Assembly: GCF_037975245.1 (NCBI RefSeq)
Contig: NC_092565.1
Location: forward strand, 14,537,499-14,601,498
From: Apostichopus japonicus
Taxonomy: Eukaryota; Echinodermata; Holothuroidea; Aspidochirotida; Stichopodidae
Length of the DNA: 64,000 bases
Direction of reading: 5' to 3'
Position numbers and translations under genes: made by a program. Under the pieces are notes generated by a model that had not been told where the DNA came from, made no database searches, and saw nothing but the letters and a program-made list of their open reading frames with translations. Shown here piece by piece: positions 46,048-56,748 of the stretch; position 1 is the stretch's first letter; every line of letters starts with the position of its first letter.

Positions 46048-46162
46048 AATAATAATAATTATAATAATAATAATAATAATTATAATAATAATAATTATAA
46101 TATTGATAATAATTATAATAATAATAACAACAACAATAATAATAATAATAATAACAACAATA
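46048..46162. repeat. (AAT)n microsatellite
   Basis: Interrupted AAT/ATA/AAC triplets. Confidence 0.92.
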
Positions 46163-46649
46163 TATCTTTGATACATTTGAATCTTTGATATCTTAGTCGA
46201 AATACAGTTACCTTATTTTTAACTGTTGTAAAGAGCCTTTACTGCTGGCCTAGTGATTTCAAGTTCATTACTGTAATACGTACAACTCTCTGTATATTAG
46301 AAAAGTTAACGCCTACTGTATCAGTGTTACCTCCGAAATTTCACTTCCAAACAATCCCTGGAACTAAAATACCAAGTTAAGGAGCGTTTTGATTGAGTCC
46401 CAAGTGACATTAAAGGAGTGTTAAACTAGTGTAAGTTAGATAAGGAAAGAAGGAGAAGAAGGTCTAAATGTAGGCATTGGGACAAACGAGAGTAAATATA
46501 AACGAACTTTGTTTGAAGTTTGTGGTATATTTCTGGACAATGCCGATGCGTGTGGGTTCCCCCCCCCCCCCCCTTTCAAGATGGAGGTTGATTTAATTTC
46601 AACTTCAGACCATTTTGCGCGCCGGTGTAGCGCCATCGGTTGTAAAATA
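46163..46649. other. 3' flank of the GPCR gene
   Basis: No other gene. A poly-C tract is at 46561-46573. Confidence 0.45.
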
Positions 46650-47912
46650 TTACCAATCTCCCGTAGTATGCATGCAACATCTCCCGCGTACTATCTTTCT
46701 TAGTGAACTTCTAAATTCTTTATTGAATATCGTGTAAATGATGGGATTAAAAGCAGAATTACTCCATGTCAGCCACTGAAAGAAGGAAAAAAGTCCATTG
46801 CTATCTGGACACGACTCACATACACTTATTATGGCGAGGGTTAACGCAAAAGGCAACCAACAAACCAAAAACACAGTCAGCACTACCGCAATGACTACGA
46901 CGACTTTCCGTTCCCGAGTCACTCCTGCAGGCATCAAACGCTTCCTTCTGGTTATTTTATCCTCTCTTTCGGTTTTTCGGTTTTCGTTTCCGATGTTTTT
47001 ATTCCCTGATTCTGTACTATTCCCGTTTTCAGGTCCTCTTCGTGTTGTTGTTCTTTCTCTATCTGTATCGACGTTATCATTCGATGTTTCACATTTGTCA
47101 TTTCCATTTGGTGTTCCCATTCTTACAGCTCCTGTTTCGGCTATGAGTGTTTTAGTTCCAGTCTGTGGTTCTTCTACCCAAATTCCTTTGCCTGCCTCGG
47201 TTATCGGTATTTTAGCTCCACACGGTTTTTCTATCCTTCCTTTCCCTGTTTCCGTTAACCGAGTCCCATTCGACTTTGTCATCATTTCTTTTCCTTTTCG
47301 GTTAATATTGCGTTGTTCAGTATGCACTCGACCGAGACGCAAAGTTGCTCGCGTAAGCAATACGTATAGAACTATTATCAAAGACCCCGGTATATAGAAA
47401 GCAACAAATGTTCCTAACTTAGCTAAACTGTGATCTTTGTTGACGGCACAAAAGTAGTAGGATTTAAATCCATCGATAGGAACGACTGTCAAAATTGAGA
47501 GCATAAACGACAAACTCCATATAACGCCTATCATCATCCACGCAATGACAGAGGACTTCCGGTTCACCGAGTACCATATTGGATATGACACCGCGATATA
47601 TCGATCTATCGAAATTAAGCAAAGATGCCAAGTCGAAGCGGTGCTCACATTGACATCAACGGCGATCCATACATCACACATGAAGTCACCGAAGTACCAT
47701 GATGTCGTAACGAAATCTGAGATAACAGCAAGAGGCATCACCAATGTACAGATGATGATGTCGGCCACTGCGAGAGATACCAATAGAAAATTCGTCAGCG
47801 TTCGGAGGTTAACATTTCGAAACACCGCGGTGACGACAAGCACGTTGCCGGTTACTCCTAAGATACAAATTAAGAATATAACGATAACGGCGAAAATTTC
47901 GAGAAATTGCAT
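46650..47912 (-). CDS. Class A GPCR, monoamine-receptor-like
   Basis: 420 residues in one exon. TM1 has GVTGNVLVV, TM2 LVSLAVADI, and TM3 CDVWIAVDVNVSTAS with Asp3.32, followed by IDRYIAV. TM4 has Trp, TM5 FYIPGSLIIVLY, TM6 FLVCWLPF, and TM7 WLTWSNSAFNPIIYTIFNKE with NPxxY. Asp3.32, STAS and Trp7.40 are amine-receptor marks. However, TM5 has no Ser at 5.42/5.46, 6.52 is Ala, and 7.43 is Trp instead of Tyr. The third intracellular loop is long (about 150 residues), polar and partly repetitive. An acceptor (TTTCTTCAG, exon from 47975) lies 63 bases before this Met with an open frame between, so an upstream exon may add N-terminal residues. The protein acts at the plasma membrane through G proteins; its ligand is unknown. 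Confidence 0.88.
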   Translation of the reverse strand: MQFLEIFAVIVIFLICILGVTGNVLVVTAVFRNVNLRTLTNFLLVSLAVADIIICTLVMPLAVISDFVTTSWYFGDFMCDVWIAVDVNVSTASTWHLCLISIDRYIAVSYPIWYSVNRKSSVIAWMMIGVIWSLSFMLSILTVVPIDGFKSYYFCAVNKDHSLAKLGTFVAFYIPGSLIIVLYVLLTRATLRLGRVHTEQRNINRKGKEMMTKSNGTRLTETGKGRIEKPCGAKIPITEAGKGIWVEEPQTGTKTLIAETGAVRMGTPNGNDKCETSNDNVDTDRERTTTRRGPENGNSTESGNKNIGNENRKTEREDKITRRKRLMPAGVTRERKVVVVIAVVLTVFLVCWLPFALTLAIISVCESCPDSNGLFSFFQWLTWSNSAFNPIIYTIFNKEFRSSLRKIVRGRCCMHTTGDW

Positions 47913-47984
47913 GGCGGTTTTGTCGACTCGATGACAGTATAGTATTATTTTCCATCCACCAAAACTATCGTCGACCTGAAGAAA

Positions 47985-48150
47985 GTAAGACAAAGTTATG
48001 ATTAAAATTATGATTATGATTATGAATATAAATATGATTACGATTATGCTTATTATAATGATTGTGATTATGATTATCAGTATGATTATGATCATGATTA
48101 TGATCATTATGATGATTATGATTATGATTATTATGATTGTTATTACTACA
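47985..48150. repeat. (ATTATG)-like low-complexity repeat
   Basis: ATTATGATTATGATTATG-type sequence immediately upstream of the GPCR exon acceptor. The Ile/Met-rich frame through it is an artefact. Confidence 0.9.
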
Positions 48151-48945
48151 ATATATCCAAATTAGGCGTCCTAGACTTCTCTCTTTTTGTACAAAACTAA
48201 GCAAGGAATAAATAATTGAAAATGCTGCATAGGTGTAAGTAATTTCATATAAAACATTTCAAACATACTTATCTTACCTATATTATTTTCCTCTTTCTTG
48301 TTGGTATATTTAACAATTAAAATAGTCGAACTTTTAAAACACTGCGTTGGTGTTATAACTTACCTGTTTACCCGAGTCCACCAATTGCAAATGTGTGTTA
48401 TACAGGCGAAGTACTGATGAGAACCAGCTTATGTGAGATTTAAAAGAAAAATGGTAAATGAAAAAAATATGCAGATAAATCTATCATCATGTAAGAAGCA
48501 GAACATGATCACGTGATTTCTTCGCAAGGCATTATGTCTCTCAGTTACGGAGAAGATAACCTATTTCTGCTCTTAATACTGTAAGGTTTACGATATATAC
48601 CCTTACTCTATATGCATTTGTTAAAAGACAAGATTAAAACAATGAACTATTTAAATATTGAAACGATTAGTAGTATACATAACCTGTATACTCTTAATAT
48701 ATTAACAATGATTTTCTTCTTCAAATATAAATGGAAGCGAACGACTTGAATACATATAGTTTAATGGTTGCCGTGACAACAGAATTTAAAAATGTATGAT
48801 CTTATTAATGAAATCTTTATAAGGATATTCCAGGGTTTAATTAGTTGCTGTCACCAATGATAAATGATTGACACTTGGTCTCGGGATTGTACCCCATAAA
48901 GATGGTATAAAAAGATTGAATGATTAATGTATATGCATGCGGAAA
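48151..48945. other. Upstream region of the GPCR exon, no exon identified
   Basis: Probable intron or 5' flank; no coding signal seen. Confidence 0.45.
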
Positions 48946-48964
48946 TCGACGTATTAATTTGTCT

Positions 48965-49735
48965 TCTTTCTCGTGGATACCATTGCAATCGTATACTCTC
49001 CCTCGTACGGGATACTCTAGCTTAGACTCCTACTCGCCCTGGTGGATACTCTTGTACTCGCCCTGGTGGATACTCTTGTACTCGCTCTCGTGGATACATA
49101 TGTCATCGTATCTCCCTGGTGGACACTCTTGTACTCGCTCTCGTGGATACCATTGTCATCGTATCTCCCTGGTGGACACTCTTGTACTCGCTCTCGGCGT
49201 CGTGGCTACCATTGTAATCGTACTCTCCCTCGTGCGGGATATTCTAGCTTATACTCCTACTCGCCCCGGTGGATACTCTTGTACTCGCCATCGTGGATAC
49301 TCTTGTACTCGCTCTCGCCGTCGTGGATACTCTTGAACTCGTACCCTCCCTCGCACAGGATACTCTAGCTTGTACTCTCACTCTCCCTGGTGGACACTCT
49401 TGTACTCTCCCTGGTGGATACTCTTGTACTCGCCCTGGTGGATACTCTTGTACTCGCTCTCGGCGTCGTGGATACTCTTGAACTCGTACCCTCCCTCGCA
49501 CAGGATACTCTAGCTTGTACTCGCACTCTCCCTGCTGGACACTCTTGTACTCTCCCTGGTGGATACTCTTGTACTCTCCCTGGTGGATACTGTTGTACTC
49601 GCCCTGGTGGATGCTCTTGTACTCGCTCTCGTGGATACTCTTGTACTCGCTCTCGTCGTCATGGATACATTTGTATTCGTATACACTCCCTCGTACGGGA
49701 TACCCTCGTACATGTCTTTGAAGCCGACTCTCATG
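48965..49735. repeat. 24-bp minisatellite with higher-order blocks
   Basis: Core TGGATACTCTTGTACTCG, then CCCTGG or CTCTCG, in about 25 copies. A longer block with CCCTCCCTCGCACAGGATAC recurs at about 49345 and 49490. The unit is 8 codons, so several frames on both strands stay open; none has a non-repeat domain. Confidence 0.93.
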
Positions 49736-50195
49736 TAGAGGGCTGGGGGGATAACTGGGTTGGATGATCCTCACCCAGAAAGAAAAACGAGGGCCCTCCC
49801 GGGAGCTACCCATGCTTATACCGTGTAAATTCTTCATCGTCTCATCGAGAAACCAATGGTCTATAGCAAGGGTAGGAGTCGGGGGGGGGGGGGGCACGTG
49901 TCCCCGCTTGCTGTTTTTCCAAAATAGCAAATGTGCCCTACTGGCAAATAAAATGTGCCCCTATATCTTAAGCCTTTGTTAAATTTTAATGTTTTATTTT
50001 AATGATTTATTTTTAGTCTGTACATGCTATTTTTAAAATGGCATCCCATATCTTTTTGTAGCACGGTTAACAATAAACAATCTCAATAAATAGTATTGAT
50101 AGCATACTAACACATCATATATATTTAAGTGATATGGCCGGTGTGTATCGGTTTATAGCATAACGAGTGGTGGTTGTGGAATAAGAAAGTGCCAC
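49736..50195. other. No gene seen
   Basis: A poly-G tract at 49880-49892 in a GGGCACGTGTCCCC context resembles the end of a CAAGGG-family element (CATTTTATTTGCCAGTAGGG-type neighbour). No target duplication found. Confidence 0.4.
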
Positions 50196-50425
50196 TCTGA
50201 TGTTGTGCCCGTGTGACAGGGAATAGTGTCCGGGCGTCTCACGGACACTATTCCACGGGAATTGTGTCCGTAGGACAACTTTCTCGGGGGGAATTGTGTC
50301 CGGCGGACAGTATTATCTGTCCGGACGGACACTATTAACTAGGAAAAAACGTCCGTGTGTGGTGATTTTCTGTCCGCGCGGACAGGATGAGAGAATAGCA
50401 CGGATAAATGTGTCCTACAAGCTCT
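50196..50425. repeat. Cluster of GTCCG palindromes
   Basis: GGAATAGTGTCCG faces CGGACACTATTCC (50220-50254). CTGTCCGCGCGGACAG (50370-50385) is a perfect 16-bp palindrome. GTCCGGAC and several further GTGTCCG words lie between. Confidence 0.8.
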
Positions 50426-52060
50426 TCTGCATGGAAACGTAGTGCAAAAACATCAGGACTGCAAGGCTTCTTTGGAGTACGCCTTTTCATCTTAATTGCA
50501 TTTCTTAATGGCAGGATTTATAGAGGAACTTTAGACCAATTTCACTACATGATGAACGGCTGAAATATATGGTCATTAATGATTTCTTGCATGATACTAT
50601 TTGGACAGACACAAATGAATGGAAATATCAATTTAATTTAAAATTTATTGCAAATTTGATTCTCCTTCATGTTCTCTGCTGCATAAGATAAATACATTTC
50701 TATAAAATGACAAAAGTGCTGCAAGACTCGTGCAACATCCTACGTCTATTGTGACATAGAACAACTGTATCTGTTTCTTTATTTTTAGTACAAGCTGTTT
50801 CAAATACTTTGTTTTATAAAAAATCATCCGATTTCCCTTTTACTTTTAATACTAATGCTTGACAACCATTGACAATAACAGATAGCCTCACATCTAGTAA
50901 CTTTTGAAATCTTGGGGATCTCAAGACAAAATGACATTCAAATGGAAAAAAAGGTTACATAAATCAAAGTAAACCATGCTTTGGCGTCCACAGTTGTAGC
51001 CTAGCAGTATTTGTTGGTCAGGCAATCAATTCAAGGTAGACTACTGTTAATCCAATTATCGACAGGCTGTGAATGTGAACTATGGTGAAAATACTTGGGA
51101 ATTCCTTTTCATGTGATATATTTTAAGATTGGGCAATGCCTAGCTGGTTGGAAATGGTACTTGGGAAGCAATATAAAATCATATGGTATAGGAGCAGAGG
51201 GTTTGTGTAAGGTGTTTTCGTGTGTTCATGACATGTCAACGACCGAATCATGATATATTGCCTGCACAGTCAGGCAGTGCATTATTCATTAGAAGGTATT
51301 TCCAAACGAATATCTCACCATGCACAACTGGTATTGATAAACACCAAAAACGTTTATTGCTACGATGTATTGTTAATGGACATAAAGGCCTCTAAGCTAT
51401 ATCATTTATTTTCAACAAAAATCAGCTGAAAGTATGTTGCATTGGCTTCAAATATGCCAGATACTAAAATATGGTCACCTATGGTCAAAATTATTAAACT
51501 GTTTTTGTACCACCTGTAGGAAATTTACCTCACTGGGACATTCTGTCCTTTTGCATGTTCTTTTAAAATGTCTGAGAAAAATTTGGAGATTATAAAGACC
51601 TCAAGGAAAGTACTTCTTGATGTCACAATACAACTTTGTGGCCTATACAGACTACCTTCAAATGACATGCTGCTGGTCACACTAAGTATCAGGCTTAATA
51701 TAAATACTGGGAAAGGAGGCTGTGTGAGAACCAGTTCTACTACACTCAGATTGTTTAGTGTTAGTCAAAGTATCTCAATGACTATTGTTCAAATGTTGGA
51801 AAAGAAAAAAAAATGAATTAGGGCTAATTGGGAAATGCAAGCTGAAGCCAGTGAAATCATATTTGTACACAATTCAGACAACTTGGTATCAGTTAACATT
51901 TCTCTTGCTTTTGTCTACATATTTGGCCCACCTTTTCCTTTGATATTAAATATTCTTTGCACTAAAAGTTTGGTCTTGACACAGTCAACAGTATAATCAC
52001 TTGAATCCTTTACTGGGGAGCATCCAAGGCCAGTCAACACTGAAAATAAAAATACACATA
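50426..52060. other. No gene seen
   Basis: AT-rich. The 82-codon plus-strand frame at 51568-51816 has no recognisable domain. Confidence 0.45.
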
Positions 52061-52125
52061 TATACACATACATACATATACATATGTACACATATACAAA
52101 CATATACACACATACATACACACAT

Positions 52126-52218
<93 letters not shown>
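52050..52218. repeat. (CA)/(TA)n microsatellite
   Basis: CACATATA-type repeats followed by about 84 bp of pure TA, directly next to the LINE fragment. Confidence 0.95.
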
Positions 52219-52220
<2 letters not shown>

Positions 52221-52240
52221 AAACGTACAAGTGCAGCTGT

Positions 52241-52765
52241 CTACAATAAATTATCCAGATAACCATTTTGTAAATAAATAGCAGCACGATAAATAAAACT
52301 ATTTCTATACACATTAATTCTGAATTTTGGTGTTATTGCTTTGTTTCTCAGATTATACCTAGTAGTTTCTCGAAGTAGAGAGTTCAGTTCGGTTTGCAAA
52401 GAATGTCTGTCATTTCTCTGTATGCAATTTACACTTCTAATGAACTCATTTTTAGCAGCATTGTTTACAGTACTCATAAGAAAGTTAAAATCTATATTAA
52501 AAATTTTAGAACAATACTTTAAAAAAAATTCTCTTATTATCTTTAATTCGTAAAAAGTGATACCAAGCAGAAACAGCATATATTAGGTGTGGTAAGATAT
52601 TGGCAGTAAAAACTCTTTTCCTAACATCAACATGAAAATATGGAACTATATACGATAGAGTTGAGACTATGAAGTACACCCGCTTAAGTATTCTGCTTAT
52701 ATGACCACTGACACTTAGTTTGTCATCAATACAAACACCTAGATATACTGTATGATGAGTGCGTT
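52241..52765 (-). pseudogene. LINE reverse transcriptase C-terminal fragment
   Basis: Minus strand: VYLGVCIDDKLSVSGHISRI, then VRKRVFTANILPHLIYAVSA, then, after a frameshift near 52560, [20 protein letters not shown] and [13 protein letters not shown]. These are the post-catalytic blocks of a non-LTR reverse transcriptase; the catalytic part is missing. Confidence 0.78.
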
Positions 52766-53010
52766 ATACTTCTGCAACTTTAATTGAGATTTTAGTTAAC
52801 TTACATGATACAAGACCTTTTCTACGAAAACGCTTATTCAGTTGCAACAACTACATAATGCATCACAGATAAAGAAACTATATCCCAGTTGTTACTTGCC
52901 TTGATATACTTGAATGGCATATGAGGACAGCTGTCAAGTAGCATCTATGCATAAACCAGGCTGTGGTTTCTATGATCCAACATGAGTATTTTCATATGAA
53001 TGGGACATAC
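52766..53010. other. No gene seen
   Basis: Nothing recognised beyond possible further LINE decay. Confidence 0.4.
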
Positions 53011-53015
53011 TGACA

Positions 53016-53345
53016 CACTTGATCTTAGTAATACAGCAAGAAGTGACAAACAGTATATTCACAATGACAGATGCTGACACAAATGACCACTGATAGCCTG
53101 CTTGTACTCACTCAATGTGATACATACTACAGTAAATATGAGATTTCTTCCAGCTTCCTCATCTTGAGATATCAAGTTTTAAAGGTTTACAAAATTTGAC
53201 CACTGTTAATCTCCACAATAACAAAGGCCTCTTTTAGCCATGTGGTATACTTACAGACTAAATATGGTATCTGTTCAGCTTCCTTTCTTGAACTTATAAT
53301 TTACAAGGTTTTCACAACTTGAACCCTGTTTACCCCTTGACATCC
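53016..53345. repeat. Dispersed repeat, two adjacent partial copies
   Basis: ACACTTGATCTTAGTAATAC...GTGACAAACAGTATATTCAC and ACTAAATATGGTATCTGT...GTTTTCACAACTTGAACCC match the sequence at 56530-56735. The element class is unknown. Confidence 0.6.
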
Positions 53346-54645
53346 ACCCCAAAAATATAGGATATAATCAATATGATTCACATACATACCAAATCTTACA
53401 TTTTCCAAGCTTCCTTTCTTTTTACCTGAAGAAAGACGAACTAACTGCCATTTACTGTCCTGGATGTGACACATGAGTTTATAGATTACAACTACCAATA
53501 GAACAACTTAATTTCTATGTGTGGTAAAATATATGCTTGTTATGTGAGACTTTTGTTAGAATTTTGTCACCTTAGAGTCCTTTGAACTTCACAATCAACA
53601 AAACAATCCCAGGATTTACTTATACCATCATTCTGACTGGAGTTCTCTGGGAACATTGCTCTTGATTCAACCTTACAATGACATTACTTATGCATTATAA
53701 GATAATAGAAATACTAATTCTATTCAGTATACTAATTGTGTGCATATTTTTCTCCTTGCCAGGGGGAGAAAAACAGACCCTTTGATATATATGGAGGGGG
53801 AGGAAGTGTGTGTGTGAGGGGGGGGGGGGGAAGTTTTGAATTGAATTGAAACCAATCTAGTGTGGTTTGAACAGAGGGAATGTGTGAATTAAATATTGCT
53901 TAATATAAGGACACTTATTGCCGGTTCCAAAAAGTGATCTGACAGCATTTATGCTTTGTTTTTCTTGTTGCTTGTTGTTTTTAATCTAACTTGCACATAT
54001 AAACATACTTAAACTTCAAGCAGGATTTTTTTTCTGGAATTGTCTATCAGTGGGGGTGGGGGGACAAACAATAACGATATGCATGAAAGAAAGAAACCTT
54101 TTTATCGTAAATTATCAAGTTCTTGTCTTAACCACTGGTTGTTATACTCAAACACCTGATTATCTCCAACCTCATCATATTCAGCTTGGATAGCCTCCCT
54201 TCATATCCTGGTGAAATGCTCTGACCCTTGGCACCAACCTATACCTATACATAAAAGTTTAAAATTATTGACTAAATAGAGAAGTTTATAAGTATTCACA
54301 TTCAAGCTAAAAAATGCATGTTTACACCACATATCATATTGAAAAGATAATTGTGCATCAGGATCATTACTTTGGTAAGCTTTTGCCCAGTTGACTACAG
54401 GCTGCTTCAGCTTCTGTTTCGGTGCAACCTGTGACAAGGTGGTAGAGATGGTCCACAGCATGAGAGACAAGAACGTCATTGAGGTAATTCAGCCTGCAGA
54501 AAAGGACGCATGAATAGTAAGCATTGCTTCAAAGTTACAGAAATTAAATAGAAAGTAAATATTACTGTGAAAACATGATTTCAGCAATCATTACGAATGG
54601 GTACTTCAAATTAATGTATGTTGCAGCATTCGGTAATAACAAGGT
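53346..54645. other. No gene seen
   Basis: A poly-G tract with a GAATTGAATTGAA tail is at about 53815-53850. A 92-codon minus-strand frame (54201-54479) has no recognisable domain. Confidence 0.4.
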
Positions 54646-54649
54646 GAAG

Positions 54650-55098
54650 CATTCAGACTAGCAATATTGTTTATTGCCACAAATGCAGATCTGATCCTCC
54701 ATGAGCATGCGAGCATTCAGACTGATCCCCCAATTGTGGGTCTGATCCACCGTGAGCATGTATGCAGTATATTCAGACTAGCATGTCGTTCGCCCTTGTG
54801 GGTCTGATCCTCCTTAACCATGCAATAATTTATACCATCGGATGTTGATCACCCAAATTGTAGGGTCTGATCATCCTTGAGCATGCGAGAATGCAAACTA
54901 TAGCAAGTTGATCGCCCTTGTAGGTCTCGTCCTACTTGAGCATGTGAGATTCAGACTAGCAAGTTGATCACCTCATTTGTGGGGTCTGCTTGATCCTCCT
55001 TAAGCATGCGATTATTCAGAGTATAGCAACTTGAATCCCCAAATGTGGGATCTGATCCTCCTTGAGCATGCGAGCATTCAGATATACAGTATGGCAAG
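54650..55098. repeat. About 60-bp diverged tandem repeat, 7-8 copies
   Basis: Each unit has a version of CAGACTAGCAAGTTGATC, TTGTGGGTCTGATCCTCC and TTGAGCATGCGAGCATT. The copies are clearly diverged. Confidence 0.88.
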
Positions 55099-55127
55099 TT
55101 GATAGCCTATTGAAGTCTGTACGCATA

Positions 55128-55597
55128 TGGCATGCCATGTGGGACAAACACCGCATAATATATCCGCGTATTAATTGGAATACATACGCGTATTAATTGT
55201 ACATGTGTAAAGTTTCGCTTTTTGAAGCGATCTCGCGAGCCCGCCAAAACATTTATCGTTGGTATATGTACACAGCAAGAGCGGAAATATTTTTTCGTGA
55301 ATATTCTAATTAATCAGTGCATATATTGGATTTAATCCCCATATGTATTTTATTTAATACATGTATATATTCGAATTAATACGTGTATATACTCGAATTA
55401 ATATGTGTATATATTCGAATTAATACGTGTATATATTTGAATTAATACGTGTATATATATTAGAATTAATACGCGGATATATTTAAGCCATATGATTGGC
55501 TAATAATATATACGCGTATATATTCCAATTAATACGCGTATAAATTCCAATTAATACGCGGATATATTATGCAGTGTTTGTCCCACATGGCTTGCCA
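55128..55597. mobile_element. TA-flanked palindromic MITE, copy 2
   Basis: TGGCATGCCATGTGGGACAA at the left and TTGTCCCACATGGCTTGCCA at the right, TA on each side. Same family and arrangement as 32363-32779, including the CACAGCAAGAGCGGAAAT interior. Confidence 0.87.
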
Positions 55598-55599
55598 TA

Positions 55600-56525
55600 T
55601 ACGCATTCCTGTGTATTGTATCAAGGCCAAGCTTAGAGTGAGATCTGATCAAGTGTGACCTATTTGCAGCACTAAGGTCACGTCTTGACGTAAGTCAGTG
55701 TTAGATTCAAATTTTCTGGCAGGACAGGCCAACAGTTCAAGCACTCAATCACAGAAAGTAAAATTCATGACAAGGCAAGGCTTAGGGCGATAAACTTACA
55801 AACAATGATATGACCAGAAGGACTGGATCCCATTTTTCAATAAAAAGTTCCTTTAAATGCAGTGCTTAACCATTGAAAGTATACATATCATTTCTATATA
55901 GCACAACAAAAGTTTGCAACAAGTAGCGAAACATCTAAAAGCGTTTGGCCGAGCGATGATGATAGGTAACAAGTAGAGCACATTTATCATTAATATTAAT
56001 CAATATTTGTTTCTGCTTGAATTTTGAGAGTTGCTTAAGCACTACAAAATTTTGCTTGTAACTGCCAATGTATACCACTGAGGTTGGTATCAGTAACTGC
56101 ATGATTATAGAGTGCATATAATCCCACTTTATTTAACACTTACTGTACTTCAAACTTTTTGAGTTTCTTCAATTGGTCATACAACTGCTTCGTGGAACTT
56201 GAAGAAAAACTGTTGCAAACAGATCTCTGTTGAATCAAAGCAAAGAACACAATCATAGCACACTGGAAACTTACTTAACCATGAATTGTAAAAATAGGCC
56301 TTACGAAAATATTTTGAAAAACTTGCCACTTGGCCAGTGTAAGGGATTCCCTCTCTCCTTCAGCTATCATAGCACAGAAAATTCCTTGGGAATATTATTA
56401 TAATATTACTCATATTACTAGCAATATTGTGAGCAATGCCATGTGCTTCTTTCAAATAGCATTAATTCAATGATGTAACATGAGCTGTTTTTTTTTCCAT
56501 GAATCTGACATAATTTATAGTTATA
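55600..56525. other. No gene seen
   Basis: AT-rich sequence without recognisable coding exons. Confidence 0.45.
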
Positions 56526-56529
56526 GGGT

Positions 56530-56744
56530 GTACAACTTACTCGATCTTAGTAAAGCAGTGTGATGTGACAAACAATAAATTTGCAATATCACAGACTATC
56601 CTGAAATGATGATGACCTCAACAACAGGTTTCTTTTAATAATTGTGATACATCAACATACTAAATATGGCATCTGTCCTTTTGAAATATTGTGTAAAACA
56701 TGGTTTTCACAATTTGAACCCTCAAACGATCCATTGACCTCGGC
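56530..56744. repeat. Dispersed repeat, left half, split by a hAT insertion
   Basis: Matches 53016-53345. Its continuation (CCACAACATTAGGCTTCTGA onward) lies after 63539, on the other side of the hAT insertion. Confidence 0.6.
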
Positions 56745-56748
56745 CATA

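Noticed and set aside
46798-47934. Plus-strand frames of 129-199 codons
   Set aside because: They are antisense shadows of the GPCR exon.
48920-49930. Coding genes on both strands
   Set aside because: All are frames of the 24-bp array.
52001-52314. Tyr/Ile-rich frames on both strands
   Set aside because: They read through a CA/TA microsatellite.
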